Assembly: GCF_007748195.1 (NCBI RefSeq)
Contig: NZ_CP037920.1
Coordinates: forward strand, 248,001 to 312,000
Length of the DNA stretch: 64,000 nt
Source of the DNA: Gimesia aquarii
GTDB taxonomy: Bacteria > Planctomycetota > Planctomycetia > Planctomycetales > Planctomycetaceae
Direction: 5' to 3'
Numbering within the stretch: position 1 is the first letter of the stretch; every line of letters begins with the position of its first letter. Shown here in pieces: positions 29,081 to 40,060 of the stretch. The position numbers and the translations under genes were made by a program. Under the pieces are notes generated by a model. The model had not been told where the DNA came from. It ran no database searches and worked only from the letters and a program-made list of their open reading frames with translations.

Positions 29081-29338
29081 TTACTTCTTATTCCTTAAAA
29101 TATAAAGTGGAAGGAAACAGCCAAGTCCGCCACCCGCTAGCATACCTATTGGAATGGTAAGAAAAAGATAAAGCCAACCAACTTGCTCGAGACCATTACC
29201 AATGAATACACAAAAATAATAAGTACCAAATAATCCAATAGCTCCACCAAGTAAGATTCCAGTAATTGTAAAAAATACGGCTATGATTGGTTTCGTTACT
29301 GTCAAGAGTTCGTCTTCTGTTTCGTTTTCTTCAGACAC
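29081..29338 (-). CDS. Small two-helix membrane protein
   Basis: 85 residues: acidic N-terminus (MSEENETEDELLTV) and two transmembrane helices (about 18-48 and 55-78) with Gly-rich faces. Transcribed against the neighbouring microprotein operon. Function unknown. Confidence 0.6.
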   Translation of the reverse strand: MSEENETEDELLTVTKPIIAVFFTITGILLGGAIGLFGTYYFCVFIGNGLEQVGWLYLFLTIPIGMLAGGGLGCFLPLYILRNKK

Positions 29339-29680
29339 GATAATACCTCAGGTTTCAGTCTATTCGAATAGGAATGACTCGTTTTCTCATACATTCTAAA
29401 GGCGTAGAGAGTAATCGAATCTCACGCATTTATCGAAAATAATCTTGAAAATCATCAGATAGAAGACTTAATTACAAAATCGTATTTAGCGGTCTCGAAC
29501 AAGATATAAAGCATCTTACCCAGTTGAGATCAAATAAAGCTAAGTGACCGGTTAACCGTAATTTACCAGACACTTTCCAGCCCCTTCACTCAATACTGGC
29601 TCTCCAAATGTTCAATTCTTGATTTAGTTTGTTGGCACAATTTATCTCTGGGCAAACTTCATGAGCAGTCTATAGTTCTA
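29339..29680. other. Non-coding gap with one hairpin
   Basis: No convincing ORF. Holds the hairpin copy at 29545-29572, and probably the promoter for the microprotein genes that follow. Confidence 0.4.
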
Positions 29681-29818
29681 ATGCAAAAAAAATGCTTTAG
29701 GAAGTGGAGATCAATCATCGAAGATCTGGAAATTTTCAAGTTTGGGGTAATTGTATTTGCTATTGTGTTCATAGCAGCTTTCTGCATAGCCATCTCGACA
29801 GATAACCAAAGCAATTAG
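29681..29818 (+). CDS. Single-helix microprotein (45 residues)
   Basis: ATG 29681 to TAG 29816-29818. N-terminal basic segment MQKKCFRKWRSIIEDLEIF, then one transmembrane helix (about 20-39) and a short polar tail. First of three consecutive tiny membrane proteins. No clear ribosome-binding site, so lower confidence. Confidence 0.4.
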   Translation: MQKKCFRKWRSIIEDLEIFKFGVIVFAIVFIAAFCIAISTDNQSN

Positions 29819-29865
29819 CCAAGAACCTCTGAGCAATTTCATTCATTTTAAAGGTAAAGGGTATT

Positions 29866-30045
29866 GTGAAACGAAGAAAATTAGGAAAACTCTTATTTGT
29901 TTTTGCGGCATTCATCTCATTCGTCTTTTCAGTGGCATTGTGGTTTACTGGGCAGAGAGAAGAAGGGCTATTCGTTGGGATTTGGGTACCCTCTATTCTT
30001 GCTTTTGGATGCCTCATGCTTCAAGGTAAAGGCGAAGCTAAATGA
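29866..30045 (+). CDS. Two-helix membrane microprotein (59 residues)
   Basis: GTG 29866 to TGA 30043-30045, preceded by AAAGGTAAAGGG. Basic start VKRRKLGKLL, two transmembrane helices (about 8-28 and 36-53) and Lys-rich tail. Its stop overlaps the next ATG as ATGA, a strong sign that both are translated and coupled. Confidence 0.6.
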   Translation: MKRRKLGKLLFVFAAFISFVFSVALWFTGQREEGLFVGIWVPSILAFGCLMLQGKGEAK

Positions 30046-30179
30046 CTACGATTGGAATCTTCTTACTAGGAATTATCGTAACGGGTTTAACATTTACTGC
30101 TGTCATATTAGTGGGAATACAGGAAGCTGCTGACGATTCGAATGTTCGAGTCGATGACATAAATGAAATTATAAAATAA
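30042..30179 (+). CDS. Single-helix microprotein (45 residues), coupled to the previous gene
   Basis: ATG 30042 to TAA 30177-30179. Begins MTTIGIFLLGIIVTG, one N-terminal transmembrane helix (about 3-26) and a polar, acidic tail (EAADDSNVRVDDINEI). Four-base ATGA overlap with the upstream microprotein. A hairpin pair follows at 30273 and 30330. Holin/toxin-like size and shape, but no family is recognised. Confidence 0.55.
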   Translation: MTTIGIFLLGIIVTGLTFTAVILVGIQEAADDSNVRVDDINEIIK

Positions 30180-30329
30180 AGATTTGTATTTTAAGATTCA
30201 TTTCAAAACTAGTAACTAAACTATCGTATTCGCAATATTGAAATTTAGCTTGCAACCAATATAAACTTAAAGTGTCCGGTAAATCATGGATTTACCGGGC
30301 ACTTTTCATTTTATGGGATCACTGTGATT

Positions 30330-30357
30330 TGTCCGGGTAACGCTTATTACCCGGACA
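30330..30357. repeat. 28-nt hairpin repeat, perfect-arm copy
   Basis: Arms TGTCCGGGTAA and TTACCCGGACA are fully complementary around CGCTTA. Second of a pair with 30273-30301, 57 bp apart, between the microprotein operon and the gene at 30591. Confidence 0.9.
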
Positions 30358-30590
30358 TTAATTTCGGTAGTCAGAGACCCCATGTTGACTGGCTGTTTCA
30401 GCTTGATACCATTTTTACAGATCTTATAGTGACTTGCATTTTAAAAGATCCATCAGTGCTTATGTCACCACATTAGAAGAATAAATATTTTTTGCACGTT
30501 TTGATACCTCGCGGGCATCATATTCAGTCTCGTGCAGGTGAATAACAAGTTGTGCAGCAAACGTAAGAATATACGAAGGAATAAATGTTA

Positions 30591-30998
30591 ATGTCGATTC
30601 CACGGAAAGGTCGCCGATCACTCACTGTTGATACTGTAGAATACCACTACAAGATTGCTCTTGAGCGTTCCGAACGCGCTGTTGTACAGCTTGCGGATGG
30701 TTCTGGGCCTTGTCTGTTTGTGTTCCCCTTCGCCATCATGAAACCATCCCACGTGGCAGACGCTGTTCGCTTTGCAATTTCATGTGGTTGGACTCCAACA
30801 CATGATGCCAATGACTGCTGGCTCGCATTTGATGTTGATGGCGAAGATCATTCGCTCTTCGAGTATATTCCAAACAACGATTTCCGCGTCGTAACCTTTC
30901 CGACGAACGGACGCATCCCAAAAAGTATGGACGCCTCACAATTCGAAGATACTCGCCCGTGGTATCACAGACCAAGGCCAACCACGTATACTAAATAG
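30591..30998 (+). CDS. Protein of unknown function
   Basis: About 135 residues from MSIPRKGRRSLTVDT (ATG 30591; upstream 30585 possible). Contains FAISCGWTPTHDANDCWLAF, an internal motif with Trp and Cys, and a Pro-rich basic end. Looks soluble. A hairpin follows 8 bp past the stop (31006). Gene with the size and setting of the neighbouring cargo; function unknown. Confidence 0.65.
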   Translation: MSIPRKGRRSLTVDTVEYHYKIALERSERAVVQLADGSGPCLFVFPFAIMKPSHVADAVRFAISCGWTPTHDANDCWLAFDVDGEDHSLFEYIPNNDFRVVTFPTNGRIPKSMDASQFEDTRPWYHRPRPTTYTK

Positions 30999-31130
30999 CT
31001 GTTACTGACCGGGAAATGATGTTTTCCCAGTCATTGAGCTTTTCTATGCGCCAGGTAATAATAAAAGTGACCGGGTAACACGTATTACCTGGTCACATTC
31101 AGCAATTGGTTGTTTAAATTAGAAAATAGT

Positions 31131-31517
31131 ATGACAGGAAATAATTCTGCGACTCTGATTGTTGGTACTCCCGCAGCAAAATTGTGTTTTGAGTGGGGAG
31201 AATATGATCGTGACGATTGTTTCAATCGATATCTCGTTCAATATCTGGAATCAGACGAAATCATAGAGCAATTTCAATTTGGGTCATGTTCGACTCATAT
31301 CATTCGAAAGATCGAATCATTTCTCAAAGGAGAGACAGATACGGTTGAATCTGGTTTTCGCATTCCACAAATCATCTATTGTGATTTGAATCGTGTTGGA
31401 GAATCATTCAACTTTCATGCATATTCGACCGAACTTTCACTCGATAAGAAAGTCGAAGTAAAATTCGAGATCATTGAATTCAAAAAGTCATTTCGCAAGT
31501 TCTACGATCAGAAATGA
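31131..31517 (+). CDS. Protein of unknown function
   Basis: About 128 residues starting MTGNNSATLIVGTPAAKLCF; a TTG at 31110 would add seven residues. A beta-rich N-terminal part and an acidic, aromatic middle; resembles small immunity-type proteins in composition only. Flanked by hairpins at 31068 and 31536. Confidence 0.6.
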   Translation: MTGNNSATLIVGTPAAKLCFEWGEYDRDDCFNRYLVQYLESDEIIEQFQFGSCSTHIIRKIESFLKGETDTVESGFRIPQIIYCDLNRVGESFNFHAYSTELSLDKKVEVKFEIIEFKKSFRKFYDQK

Positions 31518-31595
31518 ATTATGATTTGTATTAGTGTCCGGGTAATTATTGTTTACCAGACATACTAATTAACTATTATCTAGAAATACTCTAAT

Positions 31596-32381
31596 GTGAC
31601 CAATTTTTCAAAATTGGGTGATTGTCCTACTTGCGACAAAATTCCTTATACCTGCATCAATTGGGATTATGCCTGCGTGGGGAAAAACCCTGATACAGCC
31701 CTAATTGCTTCTAAATTACAACACAATCGTGCTCTCAAATTTGGCCATCTCTACCAATGCTCGGAGTGCAAACTACATTGGTTCCTTGATGATGATGGAC
31801 TGAATATGCATGGTGTCACACTTGATAAAATAGATTTACTGTTCGAATGGTCCGACAGTAAATACATACCAACAGTTAACCAATTCAAGATACTAAATGA
31901 AATTGGAGCTACAGGTGCAGATCAATATGGTAACGGTAGGGGGACACTTTATATTCCTTGTCGCATTGATACTGTATCTGGTAATTCAATTGACAAAGCA
32001 CTGGTCTTAATCACAAAAAAACCACCAATTGACGATTGGAGACAAACAATCATTTTGGGCAACGCCGTTAGCGATATAGAGCCATCGGATTATGCTTTAC
32101 CATTAACTGTCCGTCTTGCTAATTTGAATGCTGATGAAATAAGAATGGGATTTGCACCAACAGCTGTACAATCTAAAGATGATAGATATTTTATTTTAAA
32201 TTGGACTCCCTATTTCTTTTTCTATGGTCCATTGCTGGGCAAAGACATTTCACTTTGTAATGCAGAATTTTGTTACTCATCCGATATTCCGATATATCAA
32301 GGAATAGAATCAGATCAGATTGCTTTCGTTTATTATGATTGGTTCAATGGTTGTGAATCGTTAGACCGAAGCAGTCAATAA
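31596..32381 (+). CDS. Protein with N-terminal Cys-pair (zinc-ribbon-like) region
   Basis: 261 residues from GTG 31596. N-terminal CPTCDKIPYTC and, about 45 residues later, CSECKLHW suggest a four-Cys zinc site. The rest (about 85-261) is a beta-rich domain (TGADQYGNGRGTLYIP) of unknown fold. A hairpin lies 30 bp upstream and one at 32490 downstream. Alternative starts exist; function unknown. Confidence 0.6.
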   Translation: MTNFSKLGDCPTCDKIPYTCINWDYACVGKNPDTALIASKLQHNRALKFGHLYQCSECKLHWFLDDDGLNMHGVTLDKIDLLFEWSDSKYIPTVNQFKILNEIGATGADQYGNGRGTLYIPCRIDTVSGNSIDKALVLITKKPPIDDWRQTIILGNAVSDIEPSDYALPLTVRLANLNADEIRMGFAPTAVQSKDDRYFILNWTPYFFFYGPLLGKDISLCNAEFCYSSDIPIYQGIESDQIAFVYYDWFNGCESLDRSSQ

Positions 32382-32569
32382 TACAAAAATCGCTCTGAGT
32401 TTATATATGTCGATCGTCTTAAAAAATGATTATCAAATCGTCAATGAAAAGATCATTAAGTGTTTCTACGAGTCAAATAAGAATGAAAGTGTCTTGTAAA
32501 TGCTAATTTACCAGACACTTTTAACGTTAACTCAAAAGGCCATATACGTATTATCCGCATATTTTTTCT

Positions 32570-33001
32570 CTAAGCTTGTTTCTTCTCACGCAAGAGTTCG
32601 ATCTCGGCAATTAATCTATTGGCTATCGCTCGCATCAAATCCTCGCGAGAATCAAAACCTTGTTTGATGCGTTGGACTACGTGCTGTTCATGATCCTTTG
32701 CGAGTCTGAGTTGCAATTCACGGATGACAATACGTTGGCGTAAGTTCGTTGCCGACGCAAGTTGGGCATCAAGTAATTCTCGTTCCGCGGCAAACACTAA
32801 GTTTAGAGAGGAATTTCCCTGATTGTATTTTTCCTTGACGATGTCAACGAGTTTTTGGAGTATCTGCTCACGTTCTTTCATCAGTTGTTGAATCGATGTG
32901 CCTTTATTTTCAGGTTTCTGCTGCGTGGCGTCCAAGGAGGTTGTAATGAGAACCGCTACGATCAGTATCAATAAGACGTTTTTGATAAGCATTTGCATCA
33001 C
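32570..33001 (-). CDS. Secreted coiled-coil protein of unknown function
   Basis: About 140 residues with an N-terminal signal sequence (MLIKNVLLILIVAVLITTSL; ATG 32992 or 33001) and a long helical body (QQLMKEREQILQKLVDIVK, then ERELLDAQLASATNLRQR) that recalls the hairpin region of outer-membrane efflux proteins without the barrel. Similar small exported proteins occur widely in planctomycetes. A repeat lies just upstream (33030-33122). Confidence 0.65.
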   Translation of the reverse strand: MMQMLIKNVLLILIVAVLITTSLDATQQKPENKGTSIQQLMKEREQILQKLVDIVKEKYNQGNSSLNLVFAAERELLDAQLASATNLRQRIVIRELQLRLAKDHEQHVVQRIKQGFDSREDLMRAIANRLIAEIELLREKKQA

Positions 33002-33029
33002 TTTCTCTTGTTTGTGGATCGGTTGTTAT

Positions 33030-33122
33030 AAACTTGCACGGCCTTGCGCTGATTTGAACTTGATCGAGAACAAATATGCGCAAGATCAACGGTTTTTGTT
33101 CTCATCTAATACCAGGCCTAAT
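33030..33122. repeat. Repeat family B, copy 1
   Basis: About 93 bases similar to 35850-35957; the best-conserved part is GAACAAATATGCGCAA and TTTTTGTTCTC. Both copies lie just upstream of a minus-strand gene (32570-33001 and the GNAT gene). Possibly part of an attC-like or other cassette boundary. Confidence 0.6.
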
Positions 33123-33556
33123 TTTTCTGTTCGAGGTTTAACCTCCTTGAGATTATGTATTTACGATATTCATCTGAGAATATGAAAAACAGAAAACGTT
33201 TGATTTTCGAAAAGCTTACAGCGACTCTAATTTTTACCCGAACTTGGGACTAATATGTTTAATAAGCTTATCTCGAAAATCAAAATTTACTTAACTCATT
33301 TATTCAGTCGTTTTTAATACGATTGAGACGAGCAAATGAAAAATATCAATGACCGGGTAACGGTTGTTACCCAGACATTAATCTAATGAGTACCTTTTAA
33401 AAAAGTCAAGAATCGGCACAGTCAAGAATTCAAAGCAGGTTTCCGACGAGTTTCGGAGAAGGAGACTCGTTAACTTTCGACTTCGGTTTTAATCCCGATA
33501 CGAGCTGGAGTTGATGCCAATTACAGTCGGTTTTGGTGACAGGTATTATACTGTCA
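33123..33556. other. Non-coding gap with repeated boundary sequence
   Basis: No convincing ORF. Contains hairpin 33350-33377 and, just before it, TCTCGAAAATCAAAAT at 33271-33286 with nearby CTCATTTA and TTTTAATACGA; a similar arrangement precedes hairpin 46924. The repeated unit at these two sites is therefore longer than the hairpin, about 100 bases. Confidence 0.45.
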
Positions 33557-34219
33557 TTACGGATAAGCGTGCTTGGTCGTAGAACCTGCTACTCGCTGCT
33601 TCACATGGCAATGTGGGAGTATGGATCTTAGGTCTGCGATACCGCGTTCTGTGACCCGTGTGTATTTTACATAGAGAACCCGAAGCGTCGAGAATCGTGA
33701 TAGTCGACAAATACCAATGTCACTCAAGTCAGTTAATGTCAGCACAAGACGCTGAATTCGCGGCATTTCCGGCAACTGAGCTATACAATCATCAGTGATT
33801 GCGGTCCGTGACAGATCCAAAAATGATGCATGTAGTGTTCGCGTGCGGGTGAAATGAATGCCTGTGATTTGACTGTCATAGAGTGAAAGCCAGTCGAGTG
33901 ATTGGTGATTTTCTAAATTTGGCAGGTGCGCTGCATCTCCAGGATATGCATTAAGGGAAAGCCGTGTCACGGACGTCGTGCGTTCTAAAGCAGCAACAGC
34001 GGCACTCGTAGGAGGACAGTGGGGGACAGCCAGATGATCAAATTCACCAAACGGTGTCAATGAATGATTCCGGGGGAACAAATCTGGGGGCGTCAGTGCC
34101 CTTAGATCGTTTAGCGCCGATTCTGAGATCGAAGATTTTGCAAGCTTATTCCAAGCCTCTGCCACACGTCGTTGGTGTGGGTTTGGCTCGTTGGGAGATT
34201 GATTTGTGCTCGTAGCCAC
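33557..34219 (-). CDS. Leucine-rich-repeat protein
   Basis: 220 residues beginning with GTG at 34219 (MATSTNQSPNEPNPHQRRV). Five or so degenerate LRR units of planctomycete type (LSLNAYPGDAAHLPNLENH, LDLSRTAITDDCIAQLPEMP, VLYVKYTRVTERGIADLRSI), about 95-205, after an unrelated N-terminal region. LRR proteins bind partners; no catalytic domain is seen. Upstream (34251-34310) is repeat family A. The core GTTAGAT just before the start could be a cassette junction. Confidence 0.7.
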   Translation of the reverse strand: MATSTNQSPNEPNPHQRRVAEAWNKLAKSSISESALNDLRALTPPDLFPRNHSLTPFGEFDHLAVPHCPPTSAAVAALERTTSVTRLSLNAYPGDAAHLPNLENHQSLDWLSLYDSQITGIHFTRTRTLHASFLDLSRTAITDDCIAQLPEMPRIQRLVLTLTDLSDIGICRLSRFSTLRVLYVKYTRVTERGIADLRSILPHCHVKQRVAGSTTKHAYP

Positions 34220-34250
34220 AGCTGAACCTGCAGATGCATGTGATCTAACT

Positions 34251-34310
34251 ATTGATAGACAGAATTTGATTCTATCTAAATCTATCAGAATTTCTGACTC
34301 TTATCAATTT
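34251..34310. repeat. Repeat family A, copy 1
   Basis: 60-base imperfect palindrome from ATTGATAG to TTATCAATTT, with ATTTGATTCTATCTAAATCTA inside shared by the other copies at 35038-35096 and 47478-47537. All three lie just upstream of a minus-strand start, and two are followed, in the gene's sense, by a GTTAGAT- or GTTATAC-type core. Candidate attC-like site. Confidence 0.65.
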
Positions 34311-34513
34311 ACGCTATGTGCTCTAGTGCTATCTGTTAGAATTATTCATCTGGAGAATCAAAACTCAATTAAGAAGTGGACGTCTTCTCCCCGCTTCGCA
34401 TAAAAAGTGTCCGGCAAATGCCTATTTATCGGTCAATATTACAGAGTTTTTTTAGAACGGTCATTTGATCAAGCATTTTTGAAAGCGTTTGAGTATTTCG
34501 AACGAAGTCAAGA

Positions 34514-34598
34514 GTAACTCCTAACTGAGTTATCCTAATGGAGCATGGAGCGAAGCGAGCCAGCCCGGCAGTTCTGGCTCATTCGTTTGTTATCCGAC
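34514..34598 (-). repeat. attC-like site of the DUF433 cassette
   Basis: On the minus strand it starts GTCGGATAACAAACG at the stop codon and ends TAACTCAGTTAGGAG, with an inner stem GAGCCAG/CTGGCTC. The first ten bases GTCGGATAAC are the reverse complement of GTTATCCGAC upstream of the same gene (35002-35011 on the + strand). That relation, 5' core to the R'' end of its own site, is an integron-cassette hallmark. Confidence 0.6.
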
Positions 34599-34982
34599 GT
34601 TGTCGCCATCGGATGTTGTTTCTGTGGCGTATTTTGCCAATAATTGGTTAGCGAGTTTCCAGATGTCTTCTACTTCGTCGGCGTCAAAGTCGTCGGCTTT
34701 GAATTCATCGTATTTCTGCGCAAGCTCAGGATCTCTTGGTCGCTTGTCGAGCGTACATTGTTCGCAGAAGCTGTGGACATCGTCATCGACGCATTTTTGT
34801 TGTGAGCAGTATGCGAGGCAGTTCAAAATGTCGGATTTTGAAAGATAATCGTACATGTCAAGATATTCATTCAACGAGAGTGTGTACCAAAGAGTTTGTG
34901 CTACGTTTGCGCATGTTAGTCGCGTCCCATCAATTCGTGGGGAACCTGAATTCGTTGTCTTTGTGCTAACGATGATGCGCAT
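34590..34982 (-). CDS. DUF433 family protein on an integron-like cassette
   Basis: 130 residues. TNSGSPRIDGTRLTCANVAQ then DMYDYLSKSDILNCLAYCS is the DUF433 pattern, a winged-helix family often found as antitoxin-like partner of PIN/Mut7-C toxins. A Cys-rich stretch follows (CSQQKCVDDDVHSFCEQC), then an acidic tail. No toxin gene lies beside it. The gene is enclosed by attC-like sequence, see 34514-34598, with its own core at 35002-35011, so it probably came as a mobile cassette. Role in gene regulation or immunity unproven. Confidence 0.75.
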   Translation of the reverse strand: MRIIVSTKTTNSGSPRIDGTRLTCANVAQTLWYTLSLNEYLDMYDYLSKSDILNCLAYCSQQKCVDDDVHSFCEQCTLDKRPRDPELAQKYDEFKADDFDADEVEDIWKLANQLLAKYATETTSDGDNVG

Positions 34983-35037
34983 GATGGTGTAACAAATGTT
35001 AGTCGGATAACGGTGGCAACGCTAGAAAGTGGTGACG

Positions 35038-35096
35038 ATTGATAGACAGAATTTGATCCTGACTAAATCTATCAGGAATTCTATCTATTATCAATT
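35038..35096. repeat. Repeat family A, copy 2
   Basis: 59 bases, closely similar to 34251-34310 and 47478-47537, upstream of the DUF433 cassette. Ends ATTGATAG and ATCAATT are inverted. Confidence 0.65.
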
Positions 35097-35232
35097 GGCG
35101 CACAGTTAGCTGGCGATCACTTTTATAGTGATGGCCGGGAAATATGTATTACCCGGTCACTTTTCGTTAAGGGGTGTTTTGTAAAACGATGGTCCGGAAA
35201 CCATTCGCGAATACTTTTGAGTAGATAGGAAA

Positions 35233-35362
35233 GGAGAGAACGCTGAGTTCAGCTGCGTGCGAGCGACACAGTAACAGCTTGAATCATCGAGCCACTCTCC
35301 ATCTTCAGTATCGGTCGAATGATAATATGGGAAGCACGTCGGCTGCAACGACCTGGTTATGC
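35233..35362 (-). repeat. attC-like site of the GNAT cassette
   Basis: On the minus strand it begins GCATAACCAGGTCGTTGCAG at the GNAT stop codon and ends GCACGCAGCTGAACTCAGCG followed by TTCTC. L''/L' arms (CGTTGCAGCCGACGTGC and GCACGCAGCTGAACTC) pair with a bulge, and R'' GCATAAC is the exact inverse of GTTATGC upstream of the gene (35835-35841 on the + strand). This matches published integron attC organisation as I know it. A 63-residue ORF inside it is not a gene. Confidence 0.65.
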
Positions 35363-35821
35363 GTCATTACCGCGATTGGTCAACCTTTTTGAGAATAGGT
35401 GTGCCCTATTCTCAAAACCGAGGCCTTCATAGAACTGATGCGCATCCGTGCGGTGTAATGCCGAATCCAATTCGATACGCTCACACCCCATGTCCCTAGC
35501 TGAATTCTCAACTTGTTTGAGGAGTTGGGTGCCGATCCCTTGCCCTCGAAATTGAGTGTCAACAATTATCTCGTCAACGTGCGCGATCGATCCCTGGCAC
35601 CACAGGCTATGTTTCGTGCTCATCGAGCAATAGCCGACAATTCGTTCGTCGACTGTCGCGCAGAAGTGGCGATGCGATCCAGATCTTGCTGACTTGCAGA
35701 ATGTCGCCTTCGCCTTATTACGATCAATCGCCAAATCTGGCCAAAGTTGAGGTAAGAGCTTGACAACGATATCAGCATCCGCTTCGACGCATTGACGTAT
35801 TGCCGCGGTTGTAGGCATCAA
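35357..35821 (-). CDS. GNAT family N-acetyltransferase on an integron-like cassette
   Basis: 154 residues. Acetyl-CoA site motif A DTQFRGQGIGTQLLKQVE (about 92-110) and C-terminal HQFYEGLGFEN fit a small-molecule or antibiotic-type GNAT. Substrate unknown; this class is frequent cassette cargo. Start ATG 35821; GTTATGC core lies 14 bases upstream and attC-like DNA starts in the stop codon. Transcribed with DUF433 and LRR genes in the same sense, as in a cassette array, but no integron integrase is seen in the window. Confidence 0.85.
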   Translation of the reverse strand: MMPTTAAIRQCVEADADIVVKLLPQLWPDLAIDRNKAKATFCKSARSGSHRHFCATVDERIVGYCSMSTKHSLWCQGSIAHVDEIIVDTQFRGQGIGTQLLKQVENSARDMGCERIELDSALHRTDAHQFYEGLGFENRAHLFSKRLTNRGNDA

Positions 35822-35849
35822 CTATACCTTGATTGCATAACTTGTTATT

Positions 35850-35957
35850 AACCTGCAAGGACTTGTTCTGATATGACACTGATATAGAACAAATACGCGC
35901 AAAATTACCAGTATTTGTTCTGATATGATGCCAACATACTGAGTATGATACTAGGCA
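35850..35957. repeat. Repeat family B, copy 2
   Basis: Similar to 33030-33122. It contains a perfect 10-bp inverted repeat AGAACAAATA (35886-35895) and TATTTGTTCT (35912-35921). Lies between the GNAT cassette core and katG's terminator. Confidence 0.6.
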
Positions 35958-36405
35958 TAATTAGAATTACAAGTCGTAACTCTTTTAACATTGTTTGTTT
36001 ACAAAACACATACTGTTATTGAAAAAAGAAAACAGAACTAGATGAAATTAGAATCTATTTCAGCAGAAAGTGGCTAAGAATTAGATTTCGATTGTTCAAC
36101 CACACGTTTCCTAAAGCGCGATTAGTTCGAAAGTTTTGTGTCCGAAGACGATGAGTCACGACGTACAATAGTCTCAGATACTTGGAGCGCGATATAACGT
36201 GTTTTTCTAGAATAATTTTAATATCCAAACACTTTTTGAATCGAACAGGAGTAGACAGTTTTGTTTCTCAGATGCTCAAAACGGAATTTTTAACATTGAT
36301 TCCGATTCAACAAAAAGACCTACTCCCCTCTAATCATCGAAGGGAATAGGTTTGGCATTTGGGTTTTTCTCTTAGCGTTCCCATGATTACGAGCGCCGTG
36401 GATTA
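35958..36405. other. Non-coding gap downstream of katG
   Basis: About 450 bases without an ORF that I trust. Contains the katG terminator (36312-36351). No 28-nt hairpin is found from here to 42.2 kb, so this block looks like a separate insertion. Confidence 0.4.
36312..36351 (-). terminator. Intrinsic terminator of katG
   Basis: ACCTACTCCC (36318-36327) and GGGAATAGGT (36342-36351) form a 10-bp stem with one mismatch; minus-strand T-run at 36312-36316. Lies 55 bp past the katG stop. Confidence 0.7.
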
Positions 36406-38868
<2,463 letters not shown>

Positions 38869-38914
38869 TTACGCAGGTTTGACGATATATCTAATGCATT
38901 TTGTGTATATATAT

Positions 38915-38931
38915 CATGCATCCTATGCATG
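38915..38931. promoter_or_regulatory. Palindrome upstream of katG, possible operator
   Basis: CATGCAT and (T)ATGCATG flank CC, in an AT-rich region 116 bp before the katG start. ATGCAT also occurs at 38894. Could bind a peroxide-response regulator; this is inference. Confidence 0.35.
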
Positions 38932-39002
38932 AATAAAATTAAATCTGAATGAGTTGAACGTTGGTATCAAAAAGATTAGCAGACAGACCGTACGGAATAT
39001 AA

Positions 39003-39224
39003 TTAAGTGGGAAGGTAGAGATACGGCCTGCGGACGAATCCCGCAATTCAGATTCTAAGGAAACGCAATTCACAATTAAGCTCGACGATTCATTGGTTAT
39101 TACAACAAAACCCGAGAAGCGCGGTGATTACTACGCTTGGTGTAGCGGAGTGCATACAAATAGAACAGGCGAGATAGTATTCATTTCAGATAGGAATTCA
39201 CCATTTCAATTTGTTTGCATTTAA
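39003..39224 (+). pseudogene. ORF remnant without start codon
   Basis: 73 codons open between a TAA (39000-39002) and TAA 39222-39224, with protein-like composition (KLDDSLVITTKPEKRGDYYA, TGEIVFISD). No ATG/GTG/TTG or ribosome-binding site begins it. Possibly the 3' end of a lost gene. Weak call. Confidence 0.3.
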
Positions 39225-39564
39225 AAAGTATTTTAAGAATCTAAATTTAGAGAAAGATTCTTAATGACGTAAAGCGAAGGTAAATTCTTCTTCAGTGAAG
39301 CGTTTTGGTTTATTTTCTGGACCTTTTTCAAAATTTAAGAGAACAAAATCTCTTATATTTTGTATGGATCCAGAAACGGGGAGAAGGTCAGTCAGTCTCA
39401 TATATCGCTGAAGGTCAGTATTCTTTGACTCTTTCAGCTCAAAAAATTTTTTTTTGCAAATATTCTGCTTCCTCAGCTTTCGCAGCGACTATAAAGCCAT
39501 AGTTTCACTCAGCTCGAGAAAAAAATCGTGTACCTTATTAGTTAAAGTTTCAAAGGAGAATCTA

Positions 39565-39777
39565 ATGTCTGACGCTGAACACACCACAAACTGGAACGAT
39601 CTGGCGATCGGCCTTTATGACCGTTTAACAGGTCGGAACGCCGAGATTACTTATGAGTTTGATGACATGCATGTCAAAGTTCCAAGCGGCACGGGCACGA
39701 ACGCTGAGCATGCCGAATGGGCCCTGACCGGTACAATGAAGATACGCACGCGTGACCTTGGCTCATCCCCAAACTAA
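39565..39777 (+). CDS. Small protein of unknown function, first of the SDR operon
   Basis: 70 residues, MSDAEHTTNWNDLAIGLYDR, then LTGRNAEITYEFDDMHVKVP, acidic. AAAGGAG precedes ATG 39565, and the next gene starts two bases past its stop. Probably a partner of the two downstream genes. No family recognised. Confidence 0.7.
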   Translation: MSDAEHTTNWNDLAIGLYDRLTGRNAEITYEFDDMHVKVPSGTGTNAEHAEWALTGTMKIRTRDLGSSPN

Positions 39778-39779
39778 CA

Positions 39780-40058
39780 ATGACCGGCCAGCTGCAAGGG
39801 ACGCTGTTCGGTCGGCCGGTCGAACTAAATGCAACAGGACGCGAGCTGCTGCTTCAAGTTGCCAACCTGAAATCGGCTTGGCGACTTCGGCGCAGTGCAA
39901 CAACGAGCATGCTGCCGCTCTTGCGTCTGCTGAGAAGCAATGGAATCGCTTTACGCGTGCGTATCGGCTCTCACCTAAATGTTGAAGTCTTGCCAAGACC
40001 TGGCTTCGTACTGCGGGCGTTAGTGCCTGCCCTCCACTTTAATTCCACTGGAGAATAA
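39780..40058 (+). CDS. Small basic protein of unknown function, SDR operon
   Basis: 92 residues starting MTGQLQGTLFGRPVELNATG. The middle (LRRSATTSMLPLLRLLRSNG) is amphipathic. Starts 2 bp after the upstream stop and ends 2 bp before the SDR start, so tightly coupled. The composition (Arg/Leu-rich) is unlike its neighbours, as is its higher GC. Confidence 0.65.
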   Translation: MTGQLQGTLFGRPVELNATGRELLLQVANLKSAWRLRRSATTSMLPLLRLLRSNGIALRVRIGSHLNVEVLPRPGFVLRALVPALHFNSTGE

Positions 40059-40060
40059 AC

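Noticed and set aside
34590..34982. Toxin-antitoxin pair with DUF433
   Set aside because: No PIN or other toxin gene adjoins; the neighbours are GNAT and LRR cassettes.
35157..35348. 63-residue ORF on the minus strand
   Set aside because: It overlaps the attC-like site of the GNAT cassette and ends in a hairpin; no ribosome-binding site.
39305..39502. 65-residue ORF
   Set aside because: Low-complexity translation with Phe/Leu runs and no ribosome-binding site.
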